From contig NZ_CAJSLV010000070.1 in assembly GCF_907177275.1 (NCBI RefSeq), positions 170,548 through 234,547 of the forward strand: 64,000 bases of DNA. Direction: 5' to 3'. Position 1 is the stretch's first letter. The number at the start of each line of letters is the position of its first letter. The notes beneath the pieces are model-generated. The model had not been told where the DNA came from. It did no database searches and was given only the letters and a program-made list of their open reading frames with translations. The position numbers and the translations under genes are program-made. This stretch comes from Actinacidiphila cocklensis (GTDB taxonomy: Bacteria; Actinomycetota; Actinomycetes; Streptomycetales; Streptomycetaceae). Positions 49,166 to 58,574 of this stretch are shown here, piece after piece.

Positions 49166-49958
49166 GCAGCAGCCCGTCGCGACACCCCCGCAGACGGCCG
49201 AGGCCCGCGTCCCGACCGTGATCGTCGACGATGTCCACATCGTCTACAAGGTCTACGGCGCCGGCACCGGAAAGGGCAGCGCCACCGCGGCCCTGGGCCG
49301 GCTGCTGCTGCGCCGCGGCTCGCCGAACGTCCGCCGGGTGCACGCCGTCAGGGGCGTGAGCTTCACCGCCTACCGCGGTGAGGCGATCGGCATCATCGGC
49401 TCCAACGGCTCGGGCAAGTCCACGATCCTGCGGGCCATCGCGGGCCTGCTCCCGCCCGAGAGCGGCAGGATCTACACCGACGGCCAGCCGTCCCTGCTGG
49501 GCGTGAACGCGGCACTGATGAACGACCTCACCGGGTCGACCAACGTGCTGCTCGGCGGTCTCGCGATGGGTATGTCGCAGGAGGAGGTGCGCCGTCGGCA
49601 CCAGGGCATCGTCGACTTCTCCGGGATCAACGAGAAGGGCGACTTCATCTCGCTGCCGATGCGCACGTACTCCTCGGGTATGGCGGCCCGGCTGCGGTTC
49701 TCGATCGCGGCGGCCAAGAACCACGACGTGCTGATGATCGACGAGGCGCTGGCCACCGGCGACCGGGCCTTCCAGCGCCGCTCCGAGGCCCGTATCCGGG
49801 AGCTGCGCAAGGAGGCCGGCACGGTCTTCCTGGTCAGCCACAACAACAACTCCATCCGCGACACCTGCGACCGGGTGGTGTGGCTGGAGAAGGGCGAGCT
49901 GCTGATGGACGGGCCGACCGACGAGGTCATCAAGGCCTACGAGAAGCACACGAAGTAG
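49152..49958 (+). CDS. ABC exporter ATPase for surface polymer (TagH/Wzt type)
   Basis: A 268-residue ATPase partner of the preceding permease. Walker A is IGSNGSGKST (about residue 84), the signature region MRTYSSGMAARLRFSIA, Walker B VLMIDEALATGD, and the H-loop VSHNNN. The N-terminal VHIVYKVYG and the motif YSSGM are typical of TagH/Wzt polysaccharide exporters. There is no C-terminal substrate-recognition domain. It is the last gene of the cluster, and a terminator lies 51 bp downstream. Confidence 0.94.
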   Translation: MAVAEQQPVATPPQTAEARVPTVIVDDVHIVYKVYGAGTGKGSATAALGRLLLRRGSPNVRRVHAVRGVSFTAYRGEAIGIIGSNGSGKSTILRAIAGLLPPESGRIYTDGQPSLLGVNAALMNDLTGSTNVLLGGLAMGMSQEEVRRRHQGIVDFSGINEKGDFISLPMRTYSSGMAARLRFSIAAAKNHDVLMIDEALATGDRAFQRRSEARIRELRKEAGTVFLVSHNNNSIRDTCDRVVWLEKGELLMDGPTDEVIKAYEKHTK

Positions 49959-50281
49959 CCGCCCCGCCGCGGCCCCGCCGCGGCCGCGGCGGTGTCGCGT
50001 GGGACGACGGCCCCCGCCGGAAGATCCGGCGGGGGCCGCGCGTTGTCGCAGGCGCCGTCCTTCGCGCCCCCGGCGTACGCCGGACGGTGGCCCGACGTAA
50101 GCTGTACCGGTGCTGGGAGCCCTCTGATGATCGATACCGGGTGTGCGACGCCCGGCGCGGCGGCGTGTCCGAAATGGGAATATCCGACCGGGCGGTGTAG
50201 AACGGGGGATGTGGCGGCCATGAGACACGGGACCATCCTGCTCCGGGGCACGTATCCCGCCGGTGCGCCGGGCAGCTCGCG
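49959..50281. other. Spacer between polymer cluster and hopanoid cluster
   Basis: This 323-bp stretch holds the polymer-cluster terminator (50009-50037) and then should hold the hopanoid promoter. I see no gene on either strand and no convincing -35/-10 pair, though GGGAATATCC at about 50175-50184 is conspicuously AT-rich for its surroundings. Confidence 0.55.
50009..50037 (+). terminator. Intrinsic terminator after the ABC exporter genes
   Basis: Perfect 12-bp stem GGCCCCCGCCGG/CCGGCGGGGGCC with an AAGAT loop, separating the polymer cluster from the hopanoid genes. Confidence 0.85.
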
Positions 50282-51169
50282 GTGACCGGGGACGACACGT
50301 CCCGGGCCGTGCTGGACAAGGCTGCGCGCGAGAACTTCCCGGTGGCGCCCGGATTCCTGCCGCGTGCGTGGCGGCAGGACCTGATGGCCGTCTACGGCTA
50401 CGCCCGGCTGGTGGACGACATCGGCGACGGCGACCTGGCCGGCGGCGGCCGCGACGACGCGGTGCGGCTGGGCCTCGACCCGGCGGCGGCCGGCGACCGG
50501 ATCGCGATGCTGGACGCCTTCGAGGCGGACCTGCACCGGGTCTTCGACGGCACTCCGACCCACCCGCTGCTGGTCGCGCTGCAGCCCACGGTCCGCCGCC
50601 ACCGGCTGACCCCCGACCCCTTCCTCGGGCTGATCGCGGCCAACCGCCAGGACCAGCTGGTGGCCCGCTACGGGACGTACGACGACCTGCTCGCGTACTG
50701 CGAACTGTCGGCGAACCCGGTCGGCCGGCTGGTGCTGTCGATCACCGGCACCTCGACGCCCGAGCGGGTCCGCCGCTCCGACGCGGTGTGCACCGCGCTG
50801 CAGATCGTCGAGCATCTGCAGGACGTCGCAGAGGACCTTGCGAGGGACCGGGTGTATCTGCCGGCGGAGGACATGAAACGCTACGCGGTGGATGAGGCCG
50901 ACCTGGCAGCACCGCAGGCAGGCCCGCAGGTCAAGGCACTGGTCGCGTTCGAGGCCGAACGCGCCCGCGAGCTGTTGAATGAAGGTACCCCCCTGGTGGG
51001 TAGCGTCCGTGGCAGGCTTCGGCTGCTGCTCGCGGGATTCGTCGGCGGCGGGCGTGCGGCGCTGAAATCGGTCGAGCGTGCCGGATACGACGTCCTCGCG
51101 GGTTCGCCTAAAGCCACCAAGACCGGCCTGCTGCGCGAAGTGGGGTCGACATTGCGAAGAAAGGGGTGA
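50282..51169 (+). CDS. hpnC: Squalene synthase-like HpnC
   Basis: A 295-residue squalene/phytoene synthase-family enzyme, first of the hopanoid operon. The two Asp-rich diphosphate-binding motifs are YGYARLVDDIGDGD and QDVAEDLARDR. In the three-enzyme route HpnD makes presqualene diphosphate, HpnC converts it to hydroxysqualene, and HpnE reduces that to squalene. Order and family support HpnC over HpnD. GTG start at 50282. Confidence 0.92.
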   Translation: MTGDDTSRAVLDKAARENFPVAPGFLPRAWRQDLMAVYGYARLVDDIGDGDLAGGGRDDAVRLGLDPAAAGDRIAMLDAFEADLHRVFDGTPTHPLLVALQPTVRRHRLTPDPFLGLIAANRQDQLVARYGTYDDLLAYCELSANPVGRLVLSITGTSTPERVRRSDAVCTALQIVEHLQDVAEDLARDRVYLPAEDMKRYAVDEADLAAPQAGPQVKALVAFEAERARELLNEGTPLVGSVRGRLRLLLAGFVGGGRAALKSVERAGYDVLAGSPKATKTGLLREVGSTLRRKG

Positions 51170-52110
51170 GCCGGACCGTGAACGGTTCCGCCCACACGTC
51201 CGGACCGGTACTTGCCGCATACAGGTACTGTGAGACCGTGACCGGCCATGAGGCCCGCAACTTCGCGTACGGCATCCGCCTGCTGCCCACCGCCAAACGG
51301 CAGGCGATGTCGGCTCTCTACGCGTTCTCGCGGCGTGTCGACGACATCGGCGACGGTGATCTCGCGCCCGCGGAGAAGGCGGAACGGCTCGACGCCACCC
51401 GGCAGCTGCTGACCCGGGTCAGGAGCGGCGAGGTCCGCGAGGACGACACCGACCCCGTCGCGGTCGCCCTTGCCGACGCCGCCCGCGTCTTCCCGATTCC
51501 GCTCGAAGGCCTGGACGAACTCATCGACGGCGTTCTGATGGATGTTCGGGGAGAAACGTACGAGACCTGGGACGACCTGGCCGTTTACTGCCGCTGCGTG
51601 GCAGGTGCGATCGGACGGCTCTCACTGGGCGTGTTCGGCACCGTGAATGGGCACGATCATGCACGTGCCGCCGAATATGCCGACACGCTCGGCCTTGCCC
51701 TGCAACTCACCAACATCCTGCGCGACGTCCGAGAGGACGCCGGCAACGGACGGACCTATCTGCCCGCCCAGGACCTCGCGAAATTCGGCTGCGCCGCCGG
51801 ATTCCACAGCGACACCGCTCCGCCCGGTTCCGATTTCGCCGGCCTGGTGGAATTCGAAGTACGCCGAGCCCGCAGCCTCTTCGCCACCGGCTACCGGCTG
51901 CTGCCGATGCTCGACCGGCGCAGCGGCGCCTGCGTGGCCGCCATGGCCGGCATCTACCGCCGGCTGCTCGACCGGATCGCCGCCGACCCCGACGCCGTCC
52001 TGCGCGGCCGGGTGTCGCTGCCGGGGCATCAGAAGGCCTACGTCGCCGTCCGCGGCCTCGCAGGCCTCGACGCACGCCGCACCGCCCGCAGCCCGCGGGA
52101 GGACACGTGA
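51166..52110 (+). CDS. hpnD: Presqualene diphosphate synthase HpnD
   Basis: A 314-residue squalene/phytoene synthase-family enzyme. Asp-rich motifs are SRRVDDIGDGDL and ILRDVREDAGNGR, with YETWDDLAVYCRCVAGAIG between. It condenses two farnesyl diphosphates to presqualene diphosphate. The GTG at 51166 overlaps the hpnC stop (GTGA); a second GTG at 51178 is possible. It is translationally coupled to hpnC. Confidence 0.92.
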   Translation: MSRTVNGSAHTSGPVLAAYRYCETVTGHEARNFAYGIRLLPTAKRQAMSALYAFSRRVDDIGDGDLAPAEKAERLDATRQLLTRVRSGEVREDDTDPVAVALADAARVFPIPLEGLDELIDGVLMDVRGETYETWDDLAVYCRCVAGAIGRLSLGVFGTVNGHDHARAAEYADTLGLALQLTNILRDVREDAGNGRTYLPAQDLAKFGCAAGFHSDTAPPGSDFAGLVEFEVRRARSLFATGYRLLPMLDRRSGACVAAMAGIYRRLLDRIAADPDAVLRGRVSLPGHQKAYVAVRGLAGLDARRTARSPREDT

Positions 52111-52270
52111 GACCCACCCGCGAGGGCGCGGGTCCACGGCAGGCGGCACAGCAGTCGAACCGTCACCTGAAGCGCCACTTCCGGCATCAGGCAACCCCGT
52201 ACCCGTACACCGCGTCACTTCCCGCGACGGCGTGCCGCAATCCGCGGCTCCGGCACCGAGGGGAGGGCGA

Positions 52271-53680
52271 ATGACGAGGTCGCAGGGCGGATCGCCGCAG
52301 CCGCCCGACCGCACCGCCGTGGTGGTCGGCGGCGGGCTCGCCGGTATCACCGCCGCGCTCGAACTGGCCGACGCCGGGCTGCGGGTCACCCTCGCCGAGG
52401 CCCGGCCCCGGCTGGGCGGGCTGGCCTTCTCCTTCAGGCGCGGCGACCTGACCGTCGACAACGGCCAGCACGTGTTCCTGCGCTGCTGCACCGCCTACCA
52501 GTGGTTCCTCGACCGGATCGCCGCCCGAGACCTGGTCACCCTGCAGGACCGCCTCGACGTCCCCGTCGTCGACGCGGCGACCGGCAGGACCGGCCGGCTG
52601 TCCCGGGCGGGCCTGCCGGTGCCGCTGCACCTGGCGGCGAGCCTGGCCCGCTACCCGCACCTGTCGCTGCGCGAGCGCGCCTCGGTCGGCCGGGCCGCCC
52701 TGGCGCTGCGCGGCCTGGACCTGGCCGACCCGGCGCTGGACGCCGTGGACTTCGGCAGCTGGCTGGCCGGCCGCGGGCAGTCCGCCCGCACCATCGAGGC
52801 GCTGTGGGACCTGGTGGGCGTCGCGACGCTCAACGCCACCGCCGCGAACTCCTCGCTGGGCCTGGCCGCGATGGTCTTCAAGACCGGGCTGCTGACCGAC
52901 CCGGGCGCCGCCGACATCGGCTGGGCCTCGGCCCCGCTCGGCGACCTGCACGACGGCCGCGGCCGCAAGGCGCTGGACGCGGCGGGGGTCCGTACGCTGC
53001 TGCGCACCCGCACCAGCGGCATCGCGCGCTCCGAGGACGGCGGTTGGCAGGTCTCCCTGGAGACCGGCCCCGGCCGCGGCGAGCAACTGGCCGCCGACGT
53101 CGTGGTGTTGGCCGTCCCGCAGCGCGAGGCGCACGCCCTGCTGCCGGAAGGTGCTGTCCAGCATCCGGAAAAGCTGTTGCAGATCGGTACCGCGCCGATC
53201 CTCAATGTGCATGTGATCTACGACAGACAGGTGCTCCGGCAGCCGTTCCTCGCGGCTCTCGGAAGCCCCGTCCAGTGGGTCTTCGACCGTACGGAAAGCT
53301 CCGGCCTGACCGGCGGCGGCCAGTATGTGGCCGTCTCGCAGTCGGCCGTCGAGGACGAGATCGACCTGCCGGTCGCCGAACTGCGCGACCGCTACCTGCC
53401 AGAACTGGAACGTGTACTGCCTGCCGCCCGTGGCGCCGCCGTCCGCGACGTCTTCGTCACCCGCGAGCGCACCGCCACCTTCGCGCCCACCCCCGGGGTG
53501 GGCGCACTGCGGCCGGGTCCCGTCACCCGCGCCCCCGGCCTCTTCCTGGCCGGCGCGTGGACCGCGACCGGCTGGCCCGCGACCATGGAGAGCGCGGTGC
53601 GCAGCGGCCTGCACGCCTCCCGAGAAGCTTTGTCCGCCCTCGGCCTGCCGGCTGACAACCGAGTCCTGGAGGCGGCATGA
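52271..53680 (+). CDS. hpnE: Hydroxysqualene reductase HpnE (FAD-dependent)
   Basis: A 469-residue FAD amine-oxidase-fold enzyme that completes squalene formation by reducing hydroxysqualene. The dinucleotide motif is VVVGGGLAGITAALELADAG, with LTVDNGQHVFLRCC near residue 60 and the C-terminal FAD motif LFLAGAWTATGWPATMESAV. ATG 52271 follows GAGGGGAGGG. A 160-bp gap after hpnD could hold an internal promoter. Confidence 0.93.
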   Translation: MTRSQGGSPQPPDRTAVVVGGGLAGITAALELADAGLRVTLAEARPRLGGLAFSFRRGDLTVDNGQHVFLRCCTAYQWFLDRIAARDLVTLQDRLDVPVVDAATGRTGRLSRAGLPVPLHLAASLARYPHLSLRERASVGRAALALRGLDLADPALDAVDFGSWLAGRGQSARTIEALWDLVGVATLNATAANSSLGLAAMVFKTGLLTDPGAADIGWASAPLGDLHDGRGRKALDAAGVRTLLRTRTSGIARSEDGGWQVSLETGPGRGEQLAADVVVLAVPQREAHALLPEGAVQHPEKLLQIGTAPILNVHVIYDRQVLRQPFLAALGSPVQWVFDRTESSGLTGGGQYVAVSQSAVEDEIDLPVAELRDRYLPELERVLPAARGAAVRDVFVTRERTATFAPTPGVGALRPGPVTRAPGLFLAGAWTATGWPATMESAVRSGLHASREALSALGLPADNRVLEAA

Positions 53681-54747
53681 GTGCAATTGGTGCAACCAGA
53701 GGAGAGAACGTGACCGCTGACGGCGTCATCGCGCTGCTGGAAAACGGCCGCATCCTGACCACCCCAGTGCTCCGCGCGGCCGTCGCCCGCCTCGCACCCC
53801 CGATGGACACCGTGGCGTCCTACCACTTCGGCTGGATCGACCAGACAGGCAGGCCCGCGGACGGCGACGGCGGCAAGGCCGTACGCCCCGCGCTGGCGCT
53901 GCTGACCGCGGAGGCCGCCGGAGCCCCGGCCGAGACCGGCATCCCGGGTGCGGTCGCGGTGGAGCTCGTGCACAACTTCTCGCTGCTGCACGACGACCTG
54001 ATCGACGGCGACGAGCAGCGGCGGCACCGCGACACGGTGTGGAAGGTGCACGGCCCCGCCCAGGCGATCCTGGTCGGCGACGCGCTCTTCGCGCTGGCCA
54101 ACGAGGTGCTGCTGGAGCAGGGCACCCCGGAGGCCGGCCGGGCCACCCGGCGGCTGACCGCGGCCACCCGCAAGCTGATCGACGGTCAGGCCCAGGACAT
54201 CACCTTCGAGCACCTGGAGCGGGTCTCGGTCCAGGAGTGCCTGGACATGGAGGGCAACAAGACCGGCTCCCTGCTGGCCTGCGCCGCCTCCATCGGCGCG
54301 GTGCTCGGCGGCGCGTCCGAGGCCGACGCCGACGCGCTGGAGGAGTACGGCTACCACCTCGGCCTGGCCTTCCAGGCGGTGGACGACCTGCTGGGCATCT
54401 GGGGCGATCCGGCGAGCACCGGCAAGCAGACCTGGAGCGACCTGCGGCAGCGCAAGAAGTCCCTTCCGGTGGTGGCCGCACTGGCCGCCGGCGGCCCCGC
54501 TTCCGAGCGGCTGGGTGAACTGCTGGCGGCGGATGCCAAGAATCCGGAAAACGATGCCTTCAACGAGGAAGAGTTCGCCATGCGCGCGGCGTTGATCGAA
54601 GAGGCCGGTGGGCGGGAATGGACTTCTCAGGAAGCCAGAAGGCAGTACGCAACCGCCGTCGCCGCGCTGGACAAAATGGACATGCCGGAAGAAATTAATC
54701 GTAAACTCGTGGGTCTTGCGGATTTTGTGGTGGTCCGCGAGAAGTAA
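53677..54747 (+). CDS. Polyprenyl (probably farnesyl) diphosphate synthase
   Basis: A 356-residue trans-prenyltransferase. The first Asp-rich motif is LLHDDLIDGDEQRRH and the second QAVDDLLGIWGD. Its place between hpnE and shc indicates it makes farnesyl diphosphate for squalene; chain length is not proven, since related streptomycete enzymes include geranylgeranyl synthases. Its ATG overlaps the hpnE stop (ATGA). An unusual C-terminal stretch with AT-rich codons (about 54660-54745) is noticeable against the rest of the gene. Confidence 0.92.
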   Translation: MSAIGATRGENVTADGVIALLENGRILTTPVLRAAVARLAPPMDTVASYHFGWIDQTGRPADGDGGKAVRPALALLTAEAAGAPAETGIPGAVAVELVHNFSLLHDDLIDGDEQRRHRDTVWKVHGPAQAILVGDALFALANEVLLEQGTPEAGRATRRLTAATRKLIDGQAQDITFEHLERVSVQECLDMEGNKTGSLLACAASIGAVLGGASEADADALEEYGYHLGLAFQAVDDLLGIWGDPASTGKQTWSDLRQRKKSLPVVAALAAGGPASERLGELLAADAKNPENDAFNEEEFAMRAALIEEAGGREWTSQEARRQYATAVAALDKMDMPEEINRKLVGLADFVVVREK

Positions 54748-54852
54748 AGAACAGCAACGTGGAGCGCTGACGTCGCCGGTCCCTCGTATGTGGCGGCCGA
54801 CGGCCGACGGCCGCCCCAACACCGCAGACGTCTCAACTGCAAAGGGGAAGCC

Positions 54853-56871
54853 ATGACAGCGACGACCGATGGCAGTCCAGGGACGCCAACCCACCGGACA
54901 CCCTCGGCCAGCAGCACCTCGGACCCGGATCCTGTTCCATCCGGTGACGCCGAGGCGGCGGCGCAGCGTGCCGTGCAGCGCGCCGCAGACCACCTTCTGG
55001 CGCGGCAGCACCCTGACGGATGGTGGAAAGGCGACCTCGAGACCAATGTGACCATGGACGCCGAGGACCTGCTGCTGCGTCAGTTCCTCGGCATCCAGGA
55101 CGCCCGCACCACAGCCGCCTCGGCCCGCTGGATCCGCTCCCAGCAGCGCGAGGACGGCGCCTGGCCCACCTTCCACGGCGGGCCTGGCGACCTGTCGGCG
55201 ACGATCGAGGCCTATGTGGCGCTGCGGCTCGCCGGAGACTCCCCGGACGCGGCGCACATGGCGCTGGCCGCCAAGTGGGCGCGATCCGAGGGCGGAGTGG
55301 CGGCCGGCCGGGTCTTCACCCGGATCTGGCTCGCGCTGTTCGGCTGGTGGAACTGGGACGACCTGCCGGAACTGCCGCCCGAGGTCATCTACCTGCCCAA
55401 GTGGATGCCGCTGAACATCTACTCCTTCGGCTGCTGGGCCAGGCAGACCATCGTGCCGCTCACCGTGGTCGGCGCGCTGCGCCCGGTGCGCCCGGCGCCC
55501 TTCGGCATCGACGAACTGCACGTCAACCCCGAGCAGCCCAACCCCAAGCAGCGCAGGGCGCCCATCACCTCCTGGGACGGCGTCTTCCAGCGGCTCGACC
55601 AGGTCCTGCACGTCTACCGCAGGTTCACCCCCCGCCCGGTGCGGCGCAGCGCCATGAACGCCTGCGCCCGCTGGATCATCGAACGCCAGGAGGCCGACGG
55701 CTGCTGGGGCGGCATCCAGCCGCCCGCGGTCTACTCGGTGATCGCCCTCCACCTGCTCGGCTACGACCTCGACCACCCGGTGCTCAAGGCCGGCCTGGAC
55801 TCGCTGGATCGTTTCGCCGTCTGGCCGCAGGAGGACGTCCGGATGATCGAGGCCTGCCAGAGCCCGGTCTGGGACACCTGCCTGGCCGCGATCGCGCTGG
55901 CCGACGCCGGGCTGCCCGCCGACCACCCGGCCCTGGTCAAGGCCGCTGACTGGATGCTGGAGGAGCAGATCACCCGCCCCGGCGACTGGTCCGTGCAGCG
56001 GCCGCAGCTCGCCCCCGGCGGCTGGGCGTTCGAGTTCCACAACGACAACTACCCCGACATCGACGACACCGCCGAGGTCGTCCTCGCGCTGCGCCGGGTC
56101 GCCCACCCCGACCAGGCCCGGGTGGACACCGCCGTGGACCGGGCGGTGCGCTGGACGGTCGGCATGCAGTCCAGGAACGGAGCCTGGGGCGCCTTCGACG
56201 CCGACAACACCAGCCCCTTCCCCAACAGGCTGCCCTTCTGCGACTTCGGCGAGGTCATCGACCCGCCGTCGGCCGACGTCACCGCCCACGTGGTGGAGAT
56301 GCTCGCCGCCCTCGGTATCGAGAACGACCCGCACGCCCGCACCGGCATCGACTGGCTGCTGGCCGAGCAGGAGGACAACGGCTCCTGGTTCGGCCGCTGG
56401 GGCGTCAACTACATCTACGGCACCGGCTCCGCGGTCCCCGCGCTGGCCGCGGCAGGACTGCCCGCCGACCACCCGGCGATCCGCCGGGCCGTCAGCTGGC
56501 TGGAGTCCGTGCAGAACGCCGACGGCGGCTGGGGCGAGGACCTGCGCTCCTACTCCGACACCGAATGGGCGGGACGCGGGCACTCCACCGCCTCGCAGAC
56601 CGCCTGGGCGCTGATGGCGCTGCTCGCGGCCGGGCGCCGCGACACGCCCGCCGTCGAGCGCGGGGTGCGCTGGCTGGCCGAGACCCAGCTGCCGGACGGC
56701 TCGTGGGACGAGCCCTACTTCACCGGCACCGGGTTCCCGCGGGACTTCTCGATCAACTACCACCTCTACCGCATGGTCTTCCCGCTCACCGCGCTCGGGC
56801 GCTACGCCCGCAGCGAGCCCTTCGGTGCCGCGGGCCACACCGCTTCCGCAGCCGCAGGAAAGGGGGCTTAG
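54853..56871 (+). CDS. shc: Squalene-hopene cyclase
   Basis: A 672-residue triterpene cyclase that folds squalene into hopene/hopanol at the membrane. The catalytic Asp motif is DIDDTA at residues 402-406. Several QW-type repeats are visible, for example QREDGAWPTF, QEADGCWGG, QSRNGAWGAFD, QNADGGWGED and QLPDGSWDE. ATG 54853 follows AAAGGGGAAG. Length is slightly above the common 630-650 because of a Ser/Thr-rich N-terminal extension of about 30 residues. The hpnG gene starts 3 bp downstream. Confidence 0.96.
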   Translation: MTATTDGSPGTPTHRTPSASSTSDPDPVPSGDAEAAAQRAVQRAADHLLARQHPDGWWKGDLETNVTMDAEDLLLRQFLGIQDARTTAASARWIRSQQREDGAWPTFHGGPGDLSATIEAYVALRLAGDSPDAAHMALAAKWARSEGGVAAGRVFTRIWLALFGWWNWDDLPELPPEVIYLPKWMPLNIYSFGCWARQTIVPLTVVGALRPVRPAPFGIDELHVNPEQPNPKQRRAPITSWDGVFQRLDQVLHVYRRFTPRPVRRSAMNACARWIIERQEADGCWGGIQPPAVYSVIALHLLGYDLDHPVLKAGLDSLDRFAVWPQEDVRMIEACQSPVWDTCLAAIALADAGLPADHPALVKAADWMLEEQITRPGDWSVQRPQLAPGGWAFEFHNDNYPDIDDTAEVVLALRRVAHPDQARVDTAVDRAVRWTVGMQSRNGAWGAFDADNTSPFPNRLPFCDFGEVIDPPSADVTAHVVEMLAALGIENDPHARTGIDWLLAEQEDNGSWFGRWGVNYIYGTGSAVPALAAAGLPADHPAIRRAVSWLESVQNADGGWGEDLRSYSDTEWAGRGHSTASQTAWALMALLAAGRRDTPAVERGVRWLAETQLPDGSWDEPYFTGTGFPRDFSINYHLYRMVFPLTALGRYARSEPFGAAGHTASAAAGKGA

Positions 56872-56874
56872 TTC

Positions 56875-57483
56875 GTGGGTCATACCCGACCACCGCTGCT
56901 GGTGGTGTGCGCGCTGCGCATCGAGCGCTTCGCGCTGCGCAGGGGAGCGGCCAAGGGCGCCGCACACCCGGTCACCGTGCTCCGTACCGGCATGGGACCC
57001 ACGGCCGCGGAAGGGGCCGTACGCACGGCGCTGCACGACCCGGCGCTGCGCGGCGCGGCCGTCGTCACCACCGGCTTCTGCGCGGGGCTCGCCACCGGCA
57101 TGCGCCCCGGTGACATCGTGGTCTCCGACGAGGGGGACGACAGCGCGGGGCTCGCTGCCGCGCTCAAGGCCGCGGGACACACCGTGCACACCGGCCCCCT
57201 CGCCGAGTCCGACCATGTCGTACGCGGTGCCGAACGCACCGCACTGGCGGCGACCGGTGCCATCGCCGTCGACATGGAATCGGCCGCCATGCGGCGTGCC
57301 GCGCTCGCCGAAGGAGCGCAGCACGTCGCCGCGGCCCGCGTCGTCGTCGACACGCCCGAATACGAACTCGTGCGTGTCGGAACGCTTCGCACCGGGATCA
57401 TCGCATTCCGGGTGCTCAGAGATCTTGTACCTGCCTTTCTCGATTGGCACCGCACTACCGCTGCTCCCCCGGAGGTGAGCTAG
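56875..57483 (+). CDS. hpnG: Hopanoid phosphorylase/nucleosidase HpnG
   Basis: A 202-residue MTA/SAH-nucleosidase-fold protein. It has the phosphorylase-type segments VLRTGMGPTAAEGAV, VVTTGFCAGLATGMRPGDIV and the substrate-site AVDMESAAMRRAA. HpnG removes adenine from adenosylhopane to give a ribosyl-hopane intermediate. GTG start 56875, overlapping by position the end of a coupled operon and starting 2 bp before hpnH. Confidence 0.93.
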   Translation: MGHTRPPLLVVCALRIERFALRRGAAKGAAHPVTVLRTGMGPTAAEGAVRTALHDPALRGAAVVTTGFCAGLATGMRPGDIVVSDEGDDSAGLAAALKAAGHTVHTGPLAESDHVVRGAERTALAATGAIAVDMESAAMRRAALAEGAQHVAAARVVVDTPEYELVRVGTLRTGIIAFRVLRDLVPAFLDWHRTTAAPPEVS

Positions 57484-57485
57484 AG

Positions 57486-58514
57486 ATGGCTATGCCGCTT
57501 CGTCAGACCGTCCGTGTCGCGTCGTACCTCTTCGAACAGAAAATGGTCCGGCGGCGCGAAAAGTTCCCGCTCATCGTCGAGCTGGAACCTCTCTTCGCGT
57601 GCAACCTCAAATGTGAGGGCTGCGGCAAGATCCAGCACCCGGCAGGAGTGCTCAAGCAGCGCATGCCGGTGGCGCAGGCGGTCGGGGCGGTGCTGGAGTC
57701 CGGTGCGCCCATGGTCTCCATCGCCGGCGGCGAGCCGCTCATGCACCCGCAGATCGACGAGATCGTCCGCCAGTTGGTGGCGAAGAAGAAGTTCGTCTTC
57801 CTCTGCACCAATGCGCTGCTGCTGCGGAAGAAGATCGAAAAATTCACTCCGTCGCCCTACTTCGCGTTCACCGTGCATATTGACGGCATGCGGGAGCGGC
57901 ACGACGAATCGGTGGCCAAGGAAGGCACCTTCGACGAGGCCGTCGAGGCGATCAAGGAGGCGCAGCGCCGCGGATTCCGGGTGACCACCAACTCGACCTT
58001 CTTCAACACCGACACGCCGCAGACCATCATCGAGGTCATGAACTACCTCAACGACGACCTCAAGGTCGAGGAGATGATGCTGTCGCCCGCGTACGCCTAC
58101 GAGAAGGCCCCCGACCAGGACCACTTCCTGGGCGTCACGCAGACCAGGGAGCTGTTCAAGAAGGCCTTCGACGGCGGCAACCGGCGCAGGTGGCGGCTCA
58201 ACCACACCCCGCTCTTCCTGGACTTCCTCGAAGGCAAGGCCGACTTCCCCTGCACCGCCTGGGCGATCCCCAACTACTCCCTCTTCGGCTGGCAGCGGCC
58301 CTGCTACCTGATGGCGGACGGCTACGTGCCGACGTACAAGGAGCTGATCGAGAAGACCGACTGGGACAAGTACGGCCGCGGCAAGGACGAGCGCTGCGAC
58401 AACTGCATGGCCCACTGCGGCTACGAGCCCACCGCCGTCCTGGCGACCATGGGCTCGCTCAAGGAGACCATCCGCGCCGCCCGGGAGACCGTCGCGTCCA
58501 ACCGCGCGAAGTGA
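57486..58514 (+). CDS. hpnH: Adenosyl-hopene transferase HpnH (radical SAM)
   Basis: A 342-residue radical SAM enzyme that adds the 5'-deoxyadenosyl radical to hopene, giving adenosylhopane, the first extended hopanoid. The iron-sulfur motif is FACNLKCEGC (Cys-x3-Cys-x2-Cys), and SIAGGEPLMHP follows as the SAM-binding GGE motif. A C-terminal Cys cluster ERCDNCMAHCGYEP is also present. ATG 57486 follows GGAGGTGAG. A strong hairpin begins 14 bp after the stop, ending the first hopanoid transcript. Confidence 0.95.
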   Translation: MAMPLRQTVRVASYLFEQKMVRRREKFPLIVELEPLFACNLKCEGCGKIQHPAGVLKQRMPVAQAVGAVLESGAPMVSIAGGEPLMHPQIDEIVRQLVAKKKFVFLCTNALLLRKKIEKFTPSPYFAFTVHIDGMRERHDESVAKEGTFDEAVEAIKEAQRRGFRVTTNSTFFNTDTPQTIIEVMNYLNDDLKVEEMMLSPAYAYEKAPDQDHFLGVTQTRELFKKAFDGGNRRRWRLNHTPLFLDFLEGKADFPCTAWAIPNYSLFGWQRPCYLMADGYVPTYKELIEKTDWDKYGRGKDERCDNCMAHCGYEPTAVLATMGSLKETIRAARETVASNRAK

Positions 58515-58528
58515 CCTCCCGGTGACAC

Positions 58529-58574
58529 CGGATACGAGCCGCCGGCCGGAGCAACGGCCGGTGGCTCGTATCCG
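58529..58574 (+). terminator. Intrinsic terminator between hpnH and dxs
   Basis: A 20-bp stem from CGGATACGAGCCGCCGGCCG to its complement, with one G-U pair and the loop GAGCAA, placed 14 bp after hpnH. It splits the hopanoid genes into two transcription units at exactly the place where many streptomycetes carry ispG. Confidence 0.85.

Noticed and set aside
53392..57450. A 1352-codon open frame antisense to the hopanoid genes
   Set aside because: It runs across four well-supported sense genes (prenyl synthase, shc, hpnG and part of hpnE) and shows no recognisable domain.
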